A stretch of 64,000 bases of DNA from Fasciola hepatica. Taxonomy: Eukaryota > Platyhelminthes > Trematoda > Plagiorchiida > Fasciolidae. Each line of letters opens with the position of its first letter. Positions within the stretch are counted from its first letter, which is position 1. Where the stretch lies: contig CANUEZ040000105.1 in NCBI GenBank assembly GCA_948099385.1, forward strand, positions 1,054,001-1,118,000, read 5' to 3'. Position numbers and translations under genes: made by a program. Below the pieces are notes generated by a model that was given only the letters and a program-made list of their open reading frames with translations, did not search any database and was not told where the DNA came from. Positions 27,575 through 40,200 of the stretch are shown one piece after another.

Positions 27575-28750
27575 CATAGTTCAGTTCAGACAGCCAATAA
27601 CCATGCACTGGGTGTGGTCGCTCCGGCTGCTATCTACCAGAGACAACCCCAAAACGAAATAGAATATAAAAGAGCATGAAAGGAGTAGGAGGAGAACTAC
27701 AAATTTCGGTACCAAGTAAATGAAGAAAGTCTGTGGATATAAGGACGCCATTGATCGCAACACTTAGACTTATCCGACAATGTACCTAACTAAGGAGACT
27801 GAGGGTTTCTTGGACATCACCCAAGATGTCTGACACGTCCTACATGGCCAAGTCCACTGGTTAGGTTTTTCACAGCTTTCATTATTGTCACGGACTGGTC
27901 GCACTCACTCGTCTTCCAACCGTTACCCGCCTCCGCAAACATTGCGCGCTGAGTCCACCGCTGAGAAGGGGCAGGAGAACACCACAATGTTCGGTGCCTC
28001 TTTTTGTATGAGGAATTTGTACTCACTAGGAACAGTTCATGGTCGGAACATAGTGAGATGAGTCGTACATAGTTATCGGATCGATAAGCTAGAATGACTA
28101 AGCGGCTTCTTGTATGCCTATCCGTCTCGTCTACGCTTCCAACTTGAGCTCCGAAATCACTAGCAACAACCATGATGTCCGCAGAGCGCCCGCTGCGGAA
28201 ACGTTCATAAAAATCATAATACAATTCATCTTTAGGCTCAGCAGAGCACACACAGAAACGACAAATGGACATCGGCACCCCAGTCTTGTGCTGTTGACGT
28301 GCACAGAACGACTCAACCAAATCACACACAGACGACTGATGACTGTGACACAGTCCAACAGTGCACGCTCAGCTTTCATGTCCAGAGCAACCCCAACGCC
28401 AGTCACACCATGAGCACAAATACCGAGTCGCCCAACACGCGAAGAGTGAAATGAGAAGCCAAGCTTCTATCTGGTTAGCGAACTGCTAACAAGGAAGTTG
28501 GGTCATGTATACGTGTTCCACAGACACAACACAAATTCATGTTGAAGGTTTCAAAAGTTCTAGCTAACGCAGCCCGTTGCCCCCTTTGATAAAGTGAGCG
28601 GACGTTGAAATCAGCAAAATGAGGACAAAGCTTAGACATGATTGTATCTTCACCCCCGGGAGGCCTTCGTTCACATCTCTATGGGTCATAGGGACATGCA
28701 AGCCATCACACCGCGGTAAGGTGCAGTCTCGTCGTGATGGATAGATTGTC
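27575..28750 (-). mobile_element. RTE-type retrotransposon copy E with a large internal deletion
   Basis: Minus strand. A 5' leader (28750-28630) is shared with copy B. Endonuclease sequence follows (28406-27960): DELYYDFYERFRSGRSADIM, VVASDFGAQVGSVDETDR and RHRTLWCSPAPSQRWTQ. At about 27950 this joins directly to RAMFAEAGNGWKTSECDQS, the far C-terminus of the RT protein. Copy C has the corresponding points about 1.7 kb apart, so the rest of the endonuclease, the linker and the whole RT are missing. The 3' tail matches copy C (GACAACCCCAAAACG region, ending in CAGTTCAG). The endonuclease is about 90% identical to copy A. Confidence 0.85.
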
Positions 28751-30179
28751 ATAACCCGAAACTGAAATACAAAATTCTGTATCAGTTGATATGAATCATG
28801 TTAGTTCTGCAGTTCAAATACTGGATCGGAGATCTCAGAACCTGCATGTCACAAGTAGGCTACAGGGGTCGGTCAGGTTAGCATCTGTAATCTCATCTGA
28901 GTCGAATGGAGTGTGCATGAACTAACAGTCCATTTTTAGAATCACATGGTGATTCGCCCCAAAGTCCATGCATGCTCCATCCGATTCAAATGAAATTACA
29001 GCTGTAAACCAGCTGTGAAGTGCTCAAGTAAAAGAATGATTGGGTGGACGAGTACCGCGTACGCATACCTGATGAGCGGCAACAATCGCGAAACCGGTCG
29101 TTTACTTCCGGGGAAATTTTGTCCTGTCATCCAAATAGAATGCCATTCCACCCATATCCAAAATCGGTAGAGTTGCTTCCAAGTACACCACAAACAAATA
29201 ACTTCCATAGAAAATAGGAACCATATAATCTTTCAGTTAAATATTCAAAGTTCAACTCACAAGAGAGAATGTAGGGGGCGCTTGCCGACAGTGGTCGCTT
29301 GAGTATTATAGTTCAACTAGGTCTGAAGCTATTTGAGGGTTTTTCAAATCTTGATTACACACATTGAGAAGACTACTGAAACAATAGTATCCTTTTGCCC
29401 CCGAACGACCAAGAGAGGCAAAAGTCACCTTAGATATTAGCACACACCTGACCTGGGGTCAGGCATGGTATCAATATCAAAAATAACGAGGTCACATGGA
29501 AAAATGTGTATATTGTTGGCAAAAATTTGCAATCTATGTGAAATCTTTGAGGTTTCCTTAGATTGTAGAAGTAAGGAAACTGTAAATGGTGTTTTTCAGA
29601 CAGACATTTCCTGACCTAGAAGCAAAAAGGCTGAAGGAATATCTAAAACGGTATATGAAATCCGACCGACTGTTTCAGAGTCCTGGAACATGTACGACTT
29701 CTTGATTGTGTTCCACGAGACTATCCAAGTGTATGATTGGTGATATCGGGTTGAATGACTAGCTACTGGAATAGGTTGGAAATTGGTCCAAAATATTTTC
29801 CTTCCGATGGATACACCCCTATATTTTTGTCTTGAATGATTTCTATACTGTTCCTGGCGAAAACAGAAATTTATCCTTTCGCAAACTCGCACATGGCTTT
29901 GCACAAGTCAAACCATACTCGGTGCTCATTTCCGAGAAACAAGTGTACCGGGCGAATAACACACCAACGCTATGGACACTTTACTAACAATTCAATTATT
30001 TGAATCATTTCATTCACATGAAAATACGAAGGAGAGTGACCATGTTATTCAAGAGCGTGGTGTTGGGATAATAATCAATCGAACGACGTCACAAACACAT
30101 TGACGGAAACAAAAAATGCGCGGGTATACATGGTGTATATTCTTAAATAGTCATTGCCTGAAAGACCCTATTTTATTGT
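28751..30179. other. No gene recognised; one hammerhead-like core
   Basis: Open frames (28996-29208 -, 29596-29904 -) show no domain. The only motif of note is the ribozyme-like core at 29069-29093. Confidence 0.4.
29069..29093 (+). other. Hammerhead-ribozyme-like core, probably incomplete
   Basis: CTGATGA is followed by a 3-bp GCG/CGC stem with an 8-base loop and then GAAA, which is the conserved hammerhead core including the G-C first pair of stem II. Downstream, CCGG (29094-29097) recurs as CCGG after a 10-base loop, giving a possible stem III. The bases after it (GG) do not provide the usual UH cleavage site, and I find no partner for stem I. It is either a decayed ribozyme from a repeat or chance. 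Confidence 0.15.
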
Positions 30180-31660
30180 TGTTTCAACACCACAATCAAT
30201 TCGTTTCGAAATCACTTATGATGCTCCATACCCAATCGAATTGGACGCTTAGCCACTACCCCGAATAGATGACATGGTAGCTAAAATATCGCGGTACTCT
30301 ATTTTCAGTGTGATGGATCTGCGAAGCGCATATCACTAAATCTCCAGGAAACCAAGGTCGGCCATAGACTGCTTTTGAAGCCTGTGGTATTTCGTATCAT
30401 TTCTCTCGAATACAGTTCGGAGTGAAGAACAATGTTTTTCGTTTTCAGCAAACTATCGACAAAATCATTCGCGAGGAAAACCTAAATGGAACCTTCGCCT
30501 ACATCGATAACACGACCGTGTGTGGCATGAACAAAGATAATCACCATATGAATCTTGCTAATTTCTTAAATCTTGTGAGAAAACATGAACTTGCTCTGAA
30601 CGGAGAGAACAGCGTCGCTTGTACCAAAGAACTTAAACCTCTAAGTTATGAAGTTTTACACGATATGATGAAACCCAACTCTGAAAGAGTACGATCCCTT
30701 CAGGAGCTCTATCTTCCAAAAGATATAAAATCTCAACGACGTGCTATTGGTTTATTTCAATACTATTCTCAGCGGATATCCCACTTCTCAGACAAGATTC
30801 ATCTATGCATCCATAACCACGCATTCCCCTTGCCGGATAACAACAATGCTAATTGAAACGCCTGAAAGTGAGCTTGAACGTTTCGTCGCCAACACTATCA
30901 ACCCCGAGGCCCCACTGGTCGTTGAAACGGATGCTTTGGATATAGCTGTTTCAGCCGCACGCTCGCAAAATGACAGGCCGGTCGCATTTTTGTCCGAGAC
31001 TCTGTTCCAAAGCAGAAGATACCATTCTTCCGTAGGAAAAGAACCTAACGCTACTGTGGGGGCTATTCAGAAATGAAGACATTATCTGCCGGTAACACAT
31101 TTCCGACTTAATTTGGATGAAAAATCCGTTGTTTTTATGTTCGACTCCGGACATCACGGAAAGATAAAAAACGATAAAACCCAAAGATGGTGAATCGAGT
31201 TATGGTGTAACAGTTTTGACGTCATCTACCGCTTTGGTCAGCAGAATGTTGCAGTCCACACTGTCTCGCAGTTTCTACTACACGCCTAAGTCACTCACCA
31301 CTTAATCAGCTGCACAGTTCACTCTGTTGCACGGGTGTTGTTCGCATGCTTTTTTTCGTCAGAAGGAAAAATCTCCCGTACTCAGTCGGCAATGTGAAAT
31401 CTGTTACTGGTAATTGTACACTCTGTGCTAAACGCAAAACATGGTTTTGTAGGTAACCTACCGGAGAAAGTTGACCAAAGCCCCTTTGCCGTTTGAAAAA
31501 GTAAACATCGATTTCAAGGGACTGCTTCCCCAGTATCCAAAAATTGGTTACTATTTGACTACCATAGACGAGTACTCCATGTTTCACTTTGCTCGGACTT
31601 GCCGACTACCATAGTCCTGCATAAAAATGTGCCGGAGATTAGTTTTTCCATTTCACCAAT
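30180..31660 (+). mobile_element. Ty3/gypsy LTR-retrotransposon pol remnant
   Basis: Plus-strand frames contain pol domains in order. RT starts with SIFSVMDLRSAYH, then FGVKNNVFRFQQTIDKII, and FAYIDNTTVCG where the catalytic YxDD reads YIDN (ORF 30422-30856). Next is a LPKDIKSQRRAIGLFQYYS connector. RNase H follows (30741-31076: LVVETDALDIAVSAA, RPVAFLSETLF, SSVGKEPNATVGAI) and continues through SVVFMFDSGHHGKIKND. A degenerate zinc-binding/integrase start (near 31340-31600) has VNIDFKGLLPQ and YYLTTIDEYSMF in separate frames. There are multiple stops and frame changes, and no LTRs or protease were found. The layout resembles gypsy elements of trematodes such as the CsRn1/Kabuki group, but that subfamily call is a guess. 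Confidence 0.8.
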
Positions 31661-33129
31661 CGACATAGGCATAGCGAAAGACAAAGACGTTAACAAGAAC
31701 GGATTCATGCAATATGCATTGCAACGAAGTTGTTCAGTCGGTTATTTTCGGGAGTGGCTATTTCCTGTAATAGTTCAAGTAGTAGTAGTAGTAGTGCAAC
31801 AGACGATATCAGAGCAGTAAACCACCAAGCAAAGTAGTAATTCATGGACAGCAGAAAGCTCAATGTTCCCCTTGTACATCGAAACACAATGAATGTGGAC
31901 AAGCAAAACTTTAGTTTACTCCTGTCCAACTACCGACCTTGTTTATGAGTTCTGTGGCCATAACTGTTATTTGAACATGTAACCAATCACGTAAGAGCAT
32001 GAATAGAATCAGAGCGGCGGGAGTGTAGACAGGGTAAGGAATAGCAAAGCTGAAAACTTGATTCAATGGACAAAGTGTGAACATGGATGACAATCATAGT
32101 GAAATTTGGCCACATTCTGTTTCTTCAGTGAAAATATAGACATAAATCGTGAACCGTATAAGAAAGTGTACGTGACACGTTCAACAAGGCCAAACATTGT
32201 GGGTTTACCAAGGCATCAGACCTGGACAACCGGACTGGAATCCCCAACAGGATTTCTCAAATAATCTCAAAAGGTTTGTGATTGAAAATTAACAGCCCCA
32301 CCATACATTACTGAAAACAGATCAGAGAGGAAAATTGAAATGGCGAAACAAATTTGACTCGAACGGAGTTAGAAACTGGTTCCGTAACTATTTTGAAAGA
32401 CCAATTCAGTTCGAATTAAAGGACGAATTTTTCCAAGTGCGGGCAAACGATAATCATATTCGCGATTTTGAAATTTTCGCTATTCATTACTCACAAAAAC
32501 AAATTCTAAAACGTTTAAATTAAAAACGAAAGCAAACAGACTAGTGGAGCAAAACTGAGTCAGAGAAAACAAGTGAAAGTACTCGTTCAGCTGTAGTGCT
32601 TCACCGCCTAACCTGGATTATCTGGTCACTACTTATTTCTGATTCTATCCACCTTGCTATCAAACAAACCAATCACAAAATTTCACACGGTCTAAAAGGA
32701 CCAGTTCACAGGTTACTTCTCACACGATTTTCTACCGCATTACAACCTGGCAAGCCCTTCTGGGCTCTATCGAAGGTAAACAATACAGATGGAGATAGTT
32801 AATCGGGGACTTACATATCCCAATCGAAGTAGTATGATACGACTGAGTATAATAGACAGGATTTGACATCAAATCTCATACCTCGCGTCTTTGTCAGAAA
32901 AGTGGAGAAGTTATCAGTGGTCAAGAACCAGTGCCTTTCTCGTTTCTTCTGTCTACAACTACCAATATTTCTGACATGAAAAATCTTGTACAGCCCACTT
33001 AATAAGTCTAACCTGACACAAGGTAAAGGGTGTTGTCGAAACTTAGTACGTCCTCCAGGCCCTTTTCTCTCATCTATCCGTCCCGTCTCATAATGAGCAC
33101 TAAACATCTCCATCGGAAAACACAGCAAG
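31661..33129. other. No gene recognised; short AGT tract at 31779-31795
   Basis: AT-rich DNA with short open frames (32335-32523 +, 32811-33128 -) that I cannot assign. Confidence 0.4.
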
Positions 33130-34080
33130 AAATCTCAGTAGAGTGAATTGACCGAATTGAAAATGCGTTGCGTACGCAGAAATTACCAACACAGACCGTC
33201 TCACCCATAGACGCGTATGTTTAACAATCCGGTTTGGCAGGGCCTTCGAATTCGGCCTTAGTGTCCCTCAAGGTGCCATATTACCACCGTAACTATTTCC
33301 AGCCTACGTATCTTCCATCCCCACCCACAACAACAACCTCCTCAATAAATACGCTGATGTCATTCTCGGCTCGCCATATTTTTGTAACTCTTCTTTTCCG
33401 GCCATTCAAAGTGGCATCGCAGAACTTTCTGAATGACCCGCTATATACAATTTGGCTATAAATCCCTTCGAATGTGAATATATTCTATTCTCCCCAATGA
33501 GAGGCGATAATTACTCCGACTTCACTAACTCTTGAACTCCAATATCAATTAACAGGAAACAACTGAATCACCAAGATTCAGTACCGTGATTCTATACTGG
33601 ACTGAAACCTAACCTGTTCGCGGGACGTGAGCCAAAATTTTACAAAGATCAGACGTTTGTCTTTTTATGTAACGCGTCTCAAATTCCACTCTGTACCGAC
33701 ACACCTCATCGAAAACCTTGTGGGTCTGCCCCTCCTGCCACTATCCAGGTCTGTTGTAGAAGGACTTTAAAGTAATCTGTAGATCCCTCAAGTTCTTGTC
33801 CTCTTGCAGTGGTATACCCAGACGAAAATTCACTCAGTTCATCATTTCTCAGCACAGTGAAATTTACCATGAGCTTTCCACAAAAATACTCATTGATTTG
33901 ACTCACCCTATTTACGAACATCTAAGTAAATGCGTTTCTTCTTCTGCCACATGTTCCAATCCTATACACCTTCATGCACGCACCTCAGCATACGGCAGCT
34001 CAACCCTTCCGTACCTGGCAAGGTTTCAAAACAACCAGGAAACTGTAATATGGCATCTTAAAGATCGATTGAACTAGTAG
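33130..34080 (+). mobile_element. CR1-type retrotransposon RT, palm to C-terminus (copy 2)
   Basis: Plus-strand reading gives FGLSVPQGAILPP, then LLNKYADVILGSP (the second Asp of YADD is missing), and ELSEWPAIYNLAINPFECEY. After frame changes it continues into an open C-terminal frame (33796-34077): SSCSGIPRRKFTQ, then KILIDLTHPIYEHLSKC, HARTSAYGSSTLPYLARF, ending at a stop. This is the normal C-terminus of CR1-type proteins. The element is 5' truncated in the RT palm and inactive. Confidence 0.78.
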
Positions 34081-34289
34081 CTCATCAGAACCCAACGATT
34101 GTTTTCCCCCACTTCGAGAATGTGTTAGTTGGTTATGTGAAAGCTGAATACCCATCCCCAGGTGTGCATAAATCGTCTTCTTGTCTGGTCTTGGCAGCAT
34201 CGAAATGGCTAAGGTGGCCCAGTCAAATGTTCCTGGCGCAAGTCCCCAAGAACGTTAGTTGAAACAGTGACAAGATTACTTTTCAGTAA

Positions 34290-35800
34290 ACTCCAAACCA
34301 TGAATCCTCAACAAATATCGGTCGAACGTCTCTACAAATGTCTATATTTCACCTTCTTGCTTAACAATGGATATTGATATGTTCGCCGATACATTCACAT
34401 CGGAAATATTGTATCACACTGAAACTCGATTTGTCGTCGTCGCTGGAGATTTCATCACTCGGATGTCAGTTTTCTAAACTGCTCCGCACAAAAAACATTT
34501 TACAGTCTTTTCTACAAAAGAATGGGAAACTCAACTACATCTTTAACAACGACGCTAAGGTTATCTCCCTTCAGAAAATAGCTCCTCATCCAGCTCTGAT
34601 CAATGTTTCATCAAGGTTTGCCCCAAAGATTTATTCGAAGTCACGTCACATAATGCATACTCGTTCTTTTGGCTGCAGGATTTCACATAGGAAATGCAAT
34701 TCAGAAAACCTAACGTTATTACGAGAAATTGTTGGGGACACTGATTTCGGTCAGTTCTACGACACTGGTGTATTTATCTACTGGAACCATCTGACTAAAT
34801 CCTTGGATTTCTATGACAACATCCATTGCCCACTAAAATCGATTTTACACATAACGTACCAGGATTTCAACCCTGATTTGAAAACATTAGGACGACAGAC
34901 AAAACGTGTTTATGTGATTGGAGTCCTTCCATCAGTGAAGCACACAAATTATCAGATTAATTCCTAAGTAAAACACTGAACAACCCATACACAGAAAATA
35001 AACCTGGAAACAGCAATCATCGCCAGATCTGGAACACAAGTAAAAGCCCTGTGGTCTGAGCTCTGTGCCCCACAGACGCCAAAAAACGACCACAAAACTC
35101 AACCAAATGTTTTTCACACCACTGTCACTTCATATACCGCTACCGGCATCTACTTTTGAGCCTAGCACTGGCATGGATACGTTTTTCGTCAGCCCGGGTC
35201 AAGTGTTGACCAAACTGAAAAGACTTATAGCCGTAAAGGCTGTGGGGCCTGACGAACTGTAAGGAGTGTGACTAGCACTTATCAAAACCCCTTGCGGTAC
35301 TTTTTAACAAATGCGTGGGAGGAAACATCATTGCTGACCGCTGGAGACAAGTTCGTGTCACCCCTATAACCAGAAAGGAAGTCGGCAAATCTCACCCAGT
35401 TGATTGCCCTTCTTTTCTTTTAAAAGTATTCGAAAAACCTATTCTTACATGCATTAGGTTATGCATCGATCTTCATGACGATGCTTACTGAAAAAAAAGT
35501 TCCACGTAAATGCTCGAGCTTATTCTCTCTCCATCGAACCGGAAACCGTTCTGCATGCGCTTTTTTGATAACAGAAATACATTCAGTTATTGACAGAACT
35601 AAACTGCTATCAAAGCCGCTGATTTGCGACTATTACCTGACAGAACTCAGTTTACGACCCTTAAAGATATCTCATTATTTGCCTGTCAATACAGGAGTAC
35701 TTCGAAGTGCTGATTTGTTCTCCTTCACCCTTTTATTTTGCACTCGCAGTTTGTCGAAAGCTTATGATGATCGGATTAAGCAGTTTTGAAGTAGTACACG
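34290..35800 (+). mobile_element. CR1-type retrotransposon copy 3, left part (endonuclease end to RT)
   Basis: It starts in the endonuclease C-terminus (ETRFVVVAGDFITRMSVF in one frame) and continues in the open frame 34374-34967, a linker with YSKSRHIMHTRSFGCRIS and VFIYWNHLTKSLDFYDNI. The RT then begins at 35161: PGQVLTKLKRLIAVKAVGPD, NIIADRW-like sequence with RWRQVRVTPITRKEVGKS, then a frame with STLL..LHRTGNRSACAFLI. The RT breaks off near 35790 before the palm. The frame is interrupted several times. The matching C-terminal region begins again at 36466. Confidence 0.72.
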
Positions 35801-36387
35801 AGCTCAAGGCTGGTGCCCAACTGATCCCGGTTGCTGGGATGTCTTCTTTTATGTAGCAGTCGCTTCGCTGAAGTCGAGAGGTGGAAAACAGGGGACGACT
35901 ACCAGGGACATATGCGGCAGATGGTAGCACAGATAGCGGTCTTAGAATAGTCAGTAACGCGATACAGATAATTCGCAGAAAATCAAGCAAGAACGCGTGT
36001 GATGAGAACAGCAAAAACAGCGCAACATCTATACATCTGAGACGAAAATGCAACATCGTGTTTTTGTTTTTTGTCTTTTTTGTTCTTTTTCAGGTATGGA
36101 GCACAGCAAAACGAGCCAGGTGAAGGAAACTCGGGGAACAGTAGACGTGAGTTGAAACATGAAAAAGGTTCAAGAGGAAAACATTAGCCCTAGGAACTCA
36201 TTCAACCGCTTTTTAACGGTTTCTTTGCTCGCAGCATCGATAACCTACCGTGGTGAGTTGTTTCAAAGCGAGACGTTTCTGTGAGTAAGAAACTTACGGG
36301 CTTCTGCACGAGGGTTAGGCTTGAATATCTTCTTAGCGTGCCCTCTGAGGGTGCCCAGGGTCGGACACATGAAAAAGTGATCTGCAA

Positions 36388-36390
<3 letters not shown>
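35801..36390. other. Unassigned insertion between the two halves of CR1 copy 3
   Basis: About 590 bp without RT motifs, ending at the (AT)n array. It separates RT sequence that stops near 35790 from RT C-terminal sequence that resumes at 36466. I could not assign it to a family. Confidence 0.45.

Positions 36391-36461
<71 letters not shown>
36391..36461. repeat. (AT)n microsatellite inside CR1 copy 3
   Basis: An uninterrupted AT array of about 71 bp, immediately followed by CR1 RT sequence. Confidence 0.98.
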
Positions 36462-36464
<3 letters not shown>

Positions 36465-36465
36465 G

Positions 36466-37250
36466 ACAAAGTAATACCTGGACTTCGACCGGTAAAGTAT
36501 CTTGGTGTAACAATTTTCCAAAACCTCATCTGGTCCCAACACATAGCAAATACATTCACAAAGACTTAACGACTATCGTTCCATATTCTATTCCTGAGAC
36601 CCTTGCACGGTCTACAATACCTAATTTACCACTTCGTATATTCTCGCGTGAGGCCATACATAATTTATTGTTCCCTTATCATCATTGCCTGTCATTCTGC
36701 GCACGTCCATTAAATTTATATCACCATCCACTGGTATCCTTCGGCTGAATGTAAGATTTTCCTACAGATAAGCACTATTCTTCATGTGACAAACGCTACA
36801 CTAATATCTTATCAAACTTGACTCTCCCACTACATACGCATTTAACTGGGTGTCTCTTTCACACCCACCAGGTGTGGACAAACAACTTGTTCTGTTTCCC
36901 GACAACCGCTTATCGTTTATCTCTTCTACCCTATATTGCAAGATAACTCAGAAACCAACCGCTGGTGTCTGACGAGAGCAAGATGCTTTGTCTTAACTCT
37001 TTTTGCTACCATTTCCTTGCTATCGGCACGTGAACCAAGTATCTATTATATTTTTTTTAATTATTTGTATGGCCAAAAATTATATGTAACAAATAATGTA
37101 CCGATGTGCACGGTGCTAAGAATCCATCCCCGGGGATTATTAAGACCGCATTTTGACTTGACTTATTCTCGTTCCTGGACATTTGAAAATAACAAACAGT
37201 GGTTAAAACCACCCAACTTTCTTGACCGCACAGGTTGACTGAACCTTTCA
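36466..37250 (+). mobile_element. CR1-type retrotransposon copy 3, right part (RT C-terminus)
   Basis: Reads VIPGLRPVKYLGVTIFQNLI and WSQHIANTFTKT, the YLGVxxxxxLxWxxHI motif that follows the palm in CR1-type RTs. C-terminal sequence continues in shifting frames to about 37250. It probably belongs to the same insertion as 34290-35800, with the palm deleted or replaced. Confidence 0.7.
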
Positions 37251-40200
37251 TCGATCACCCAATGTGATACCCTTGATGATCAAAATCGATCTGAGGATGA
37301 ATTATTTCAGGAAACTACAATTTACCTATTCTTGAGGGTGTGCAATGCACAATCATATCGTTCACGACAAACAGCTGATTTCTGTGGCCGCCTATCAAAA
37401 ACTTACAAGCACATGTTAACGATCATCACAGGCGAACAGGTTTTACCGTTGGTCAACATATGTCAGAAAATGAACCGCTGACATCAAGCCTTTAATCAGA
37501 TGCCAAATTGGAAGTATAAAGACAGTTCACATGAGAATTGTTATCTATTTCATAATCGAGTTAAAATGTCCCATATACACAGCGGATGAGTTTCACCTCT
37601 TTTGACTTTGGATCACAGATGAGAAGTTATGCACCTATTTCTTTGAAGACTAAGTTCAGATTTGCGCATCAAGCACGCTTATTCGAAACAGTTCTTTTGC
37701 TTCACGTTTTTAAAAAGTAGAAAAAAGAGTTGATTTGAGCAATGTACTGGGATCAGTCTGTTACGTCTTTATAATTGCATACTGCAATCATGGTCTCCGG
37801 CTCATTGGCCAGTATAAAAGAAACCTTGAAGAAGGCAAAATTACGACCAAGCTTACACATCACACCGAACAGGAAGTCAACAAAAAGGCTACACTGAAAA
37901 AACAACATTACCGATGACAATACCAACGGAATAACAGCAACAACACGTTCAGGAGAAATATTATCACCGGAAGCAGTACATTTCACTTAATTTACACTAA
38001 CATCAACACCAAGCAACTCAATAACGCCGAAGCGTTTACCACTGACAATCATCACCCCCAATATGTTAGCTTAACTCTGCTTTCATGACAAGAAATGCCC
38101 CCATGTCCCCTTCATCCATCCCCAATGGAGATGTGACATGTGAAGTTGCTTCCAATTTCGTCTTCTTCAAAATCGTTTCATTCTCACTACAAAATTAACT
38201 GCACTGACTGCGCAGAACACACTTGTGGATATGCCGCAAAACGATTCTGGCTTAGCCTTTTTTTAAAAAAGTCTTTCTGCCGGTGATGAACCAGATGATC
38301 AAACATGGAGGTCCCGGGTTCGAATCCGTCGATGCCTGTCACGTCCCCATTAGGCAGCTTTCAACTGGCCGCACACAACAGACATACCCAACCGTTAAAA
38401 ATGTGGATACAGTCGTCATCATTGTTAGATGGTATTCCCATCATCGACTTACTCCACTACGTTGTGAAATCATATGGGCTGAATATCCAAACGAGCAAAT
38501 GGTTATTGGATCACATTCTCACAGACGCAGAAGTACACGAGCCCCACGAATTACCTCAAGCGACCATGATAAACACAAGACTATTTTTTACTCTTTCATT
38601 ACGGCCAAAGTGATACCATGAATTCCAAGAAGAGCTGCTCGAGACATGCGAGGGTAGTCGTCTTCCACCGTGGGCCGTGTTGACTGGATAAAATGAAATT
38701 TATTGACAAGATAAACCGAATGAAGCATTAGTTTATCATTGATATGTGCACGCATTCTCCACTTCGGTCGCTCCTAAAATCGGGTGTATGCTGAGGGCGT
38801 GAACAGAGGATAATATGAATTTTGTCATTATTTCACCCCATGTATGAAAACACTCAAACTCAGGGCATAGGGCATTCCTATGCGGACAAAAAACGGTGTG
38901 CATGGTCGCTACAAAAATCGCTGTTACGATATCGTTGCAACCAGAGAAAACAAGAGGTCAGATTTCGTTTTTCATCACCCTAATCGTTGATCTTGGCGTA
39001 AAAACCCACACATTTCATCTTCATTCAAGGTGGAGCCATCAGTCCGCTAGTCGAAAGCTTGTAAATGTCACCTACCTGAGCTACAAACATGAAACAGAGC
39101 AACTTAATTCTCAGTTAGTATTGTGTAGATGAAACTCAAGTCGCATATATTCATGGACAATATACGCTTCCAAAGTGCAATACGATACTTCGAAGTGAAA
39201 TGAGTATACATAAAGCTTCACATTGATAAACAAACCCCATATATTTCAGTGACGAATCCGGTGAATATCCTATTGTACGGATAAGCTCTTGAGTTATTAC
39301 TGTCATGGACATTATTTTTCCGCAAACATCTCATAGAACTGTCATCGATTGAGTCGTTCAGGCCGTATGGTGCCCGACAACAGACAACCAAGATATTAAG
39401 TATATGTTGCGTATCCTTTTGATCTCACTGAACGGTACGCATTCTGATGCTCACTTTGTGAGGGAACATGAAGTGGGAAACTTTAATTTTCTGTGAGCAT
39501 CCCGCTTTTCATCCACAAGTATATCAATAACTTGTTGCCCGTTGGTAAATGACACGTGTATTCCCATTCTTCGCTGATTCGAATGATGACGTCATTTTCG
39601 CTTTGGAATGCTTGTGATAGGTCACAGAAAATAAACCTTTCTTGAATTGGCTGATTCCTGGTCAAGTTAAACAGAGAAATGAGACTGCAACAACCTTCGT
39701 GTTTGTATTTGTCTTCTGCTTTACATCCTTAAAGGCCAAGTTCGAATTTATCCCTTTTTCACCAGGCGCAGTGATGCAGAGAGGCCATTACGATTCCCGC
39801 ATAATGAGCCTTTCGTGTATTGCTTTAAAATGATAAATATTCCACTGTCCTCCCAGGTCACCGTCATAATCCATTCAGCTCCTAGTAATCTGCGTGTGAA
39901 GTCTCGTACTGTTTTTTTGTTCGAACAGTTGTTCATCTTTTACTGGTAAATGCCGTCCACCATTGCACACGACCGTCAGCTAACCCACAAAGCCGTGGAG
40001 CGTGTCGGACTAGACCAGACTGGACAATTCATCATACTGATCGGTTGAGTATTACTCCGCTCGTACAAGCACACGGTTTCCTGTATCACAGTCCTAGTGA
40101 CTGAGTTTCAAGCGGGTCTGGGCAGTATTTGTTTTGCTCGTAACCAATTAACACCTGCATCTTTGACATTTATTTACTTATAATGATGCATTGCATTTTT

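Noticed and set aside
38317..38327. Perfect Pol III B box suggesting a tRNA gene
   Set aside because: No acceptor, D or anticodon stems could be drawn around it and the T stem is weak.
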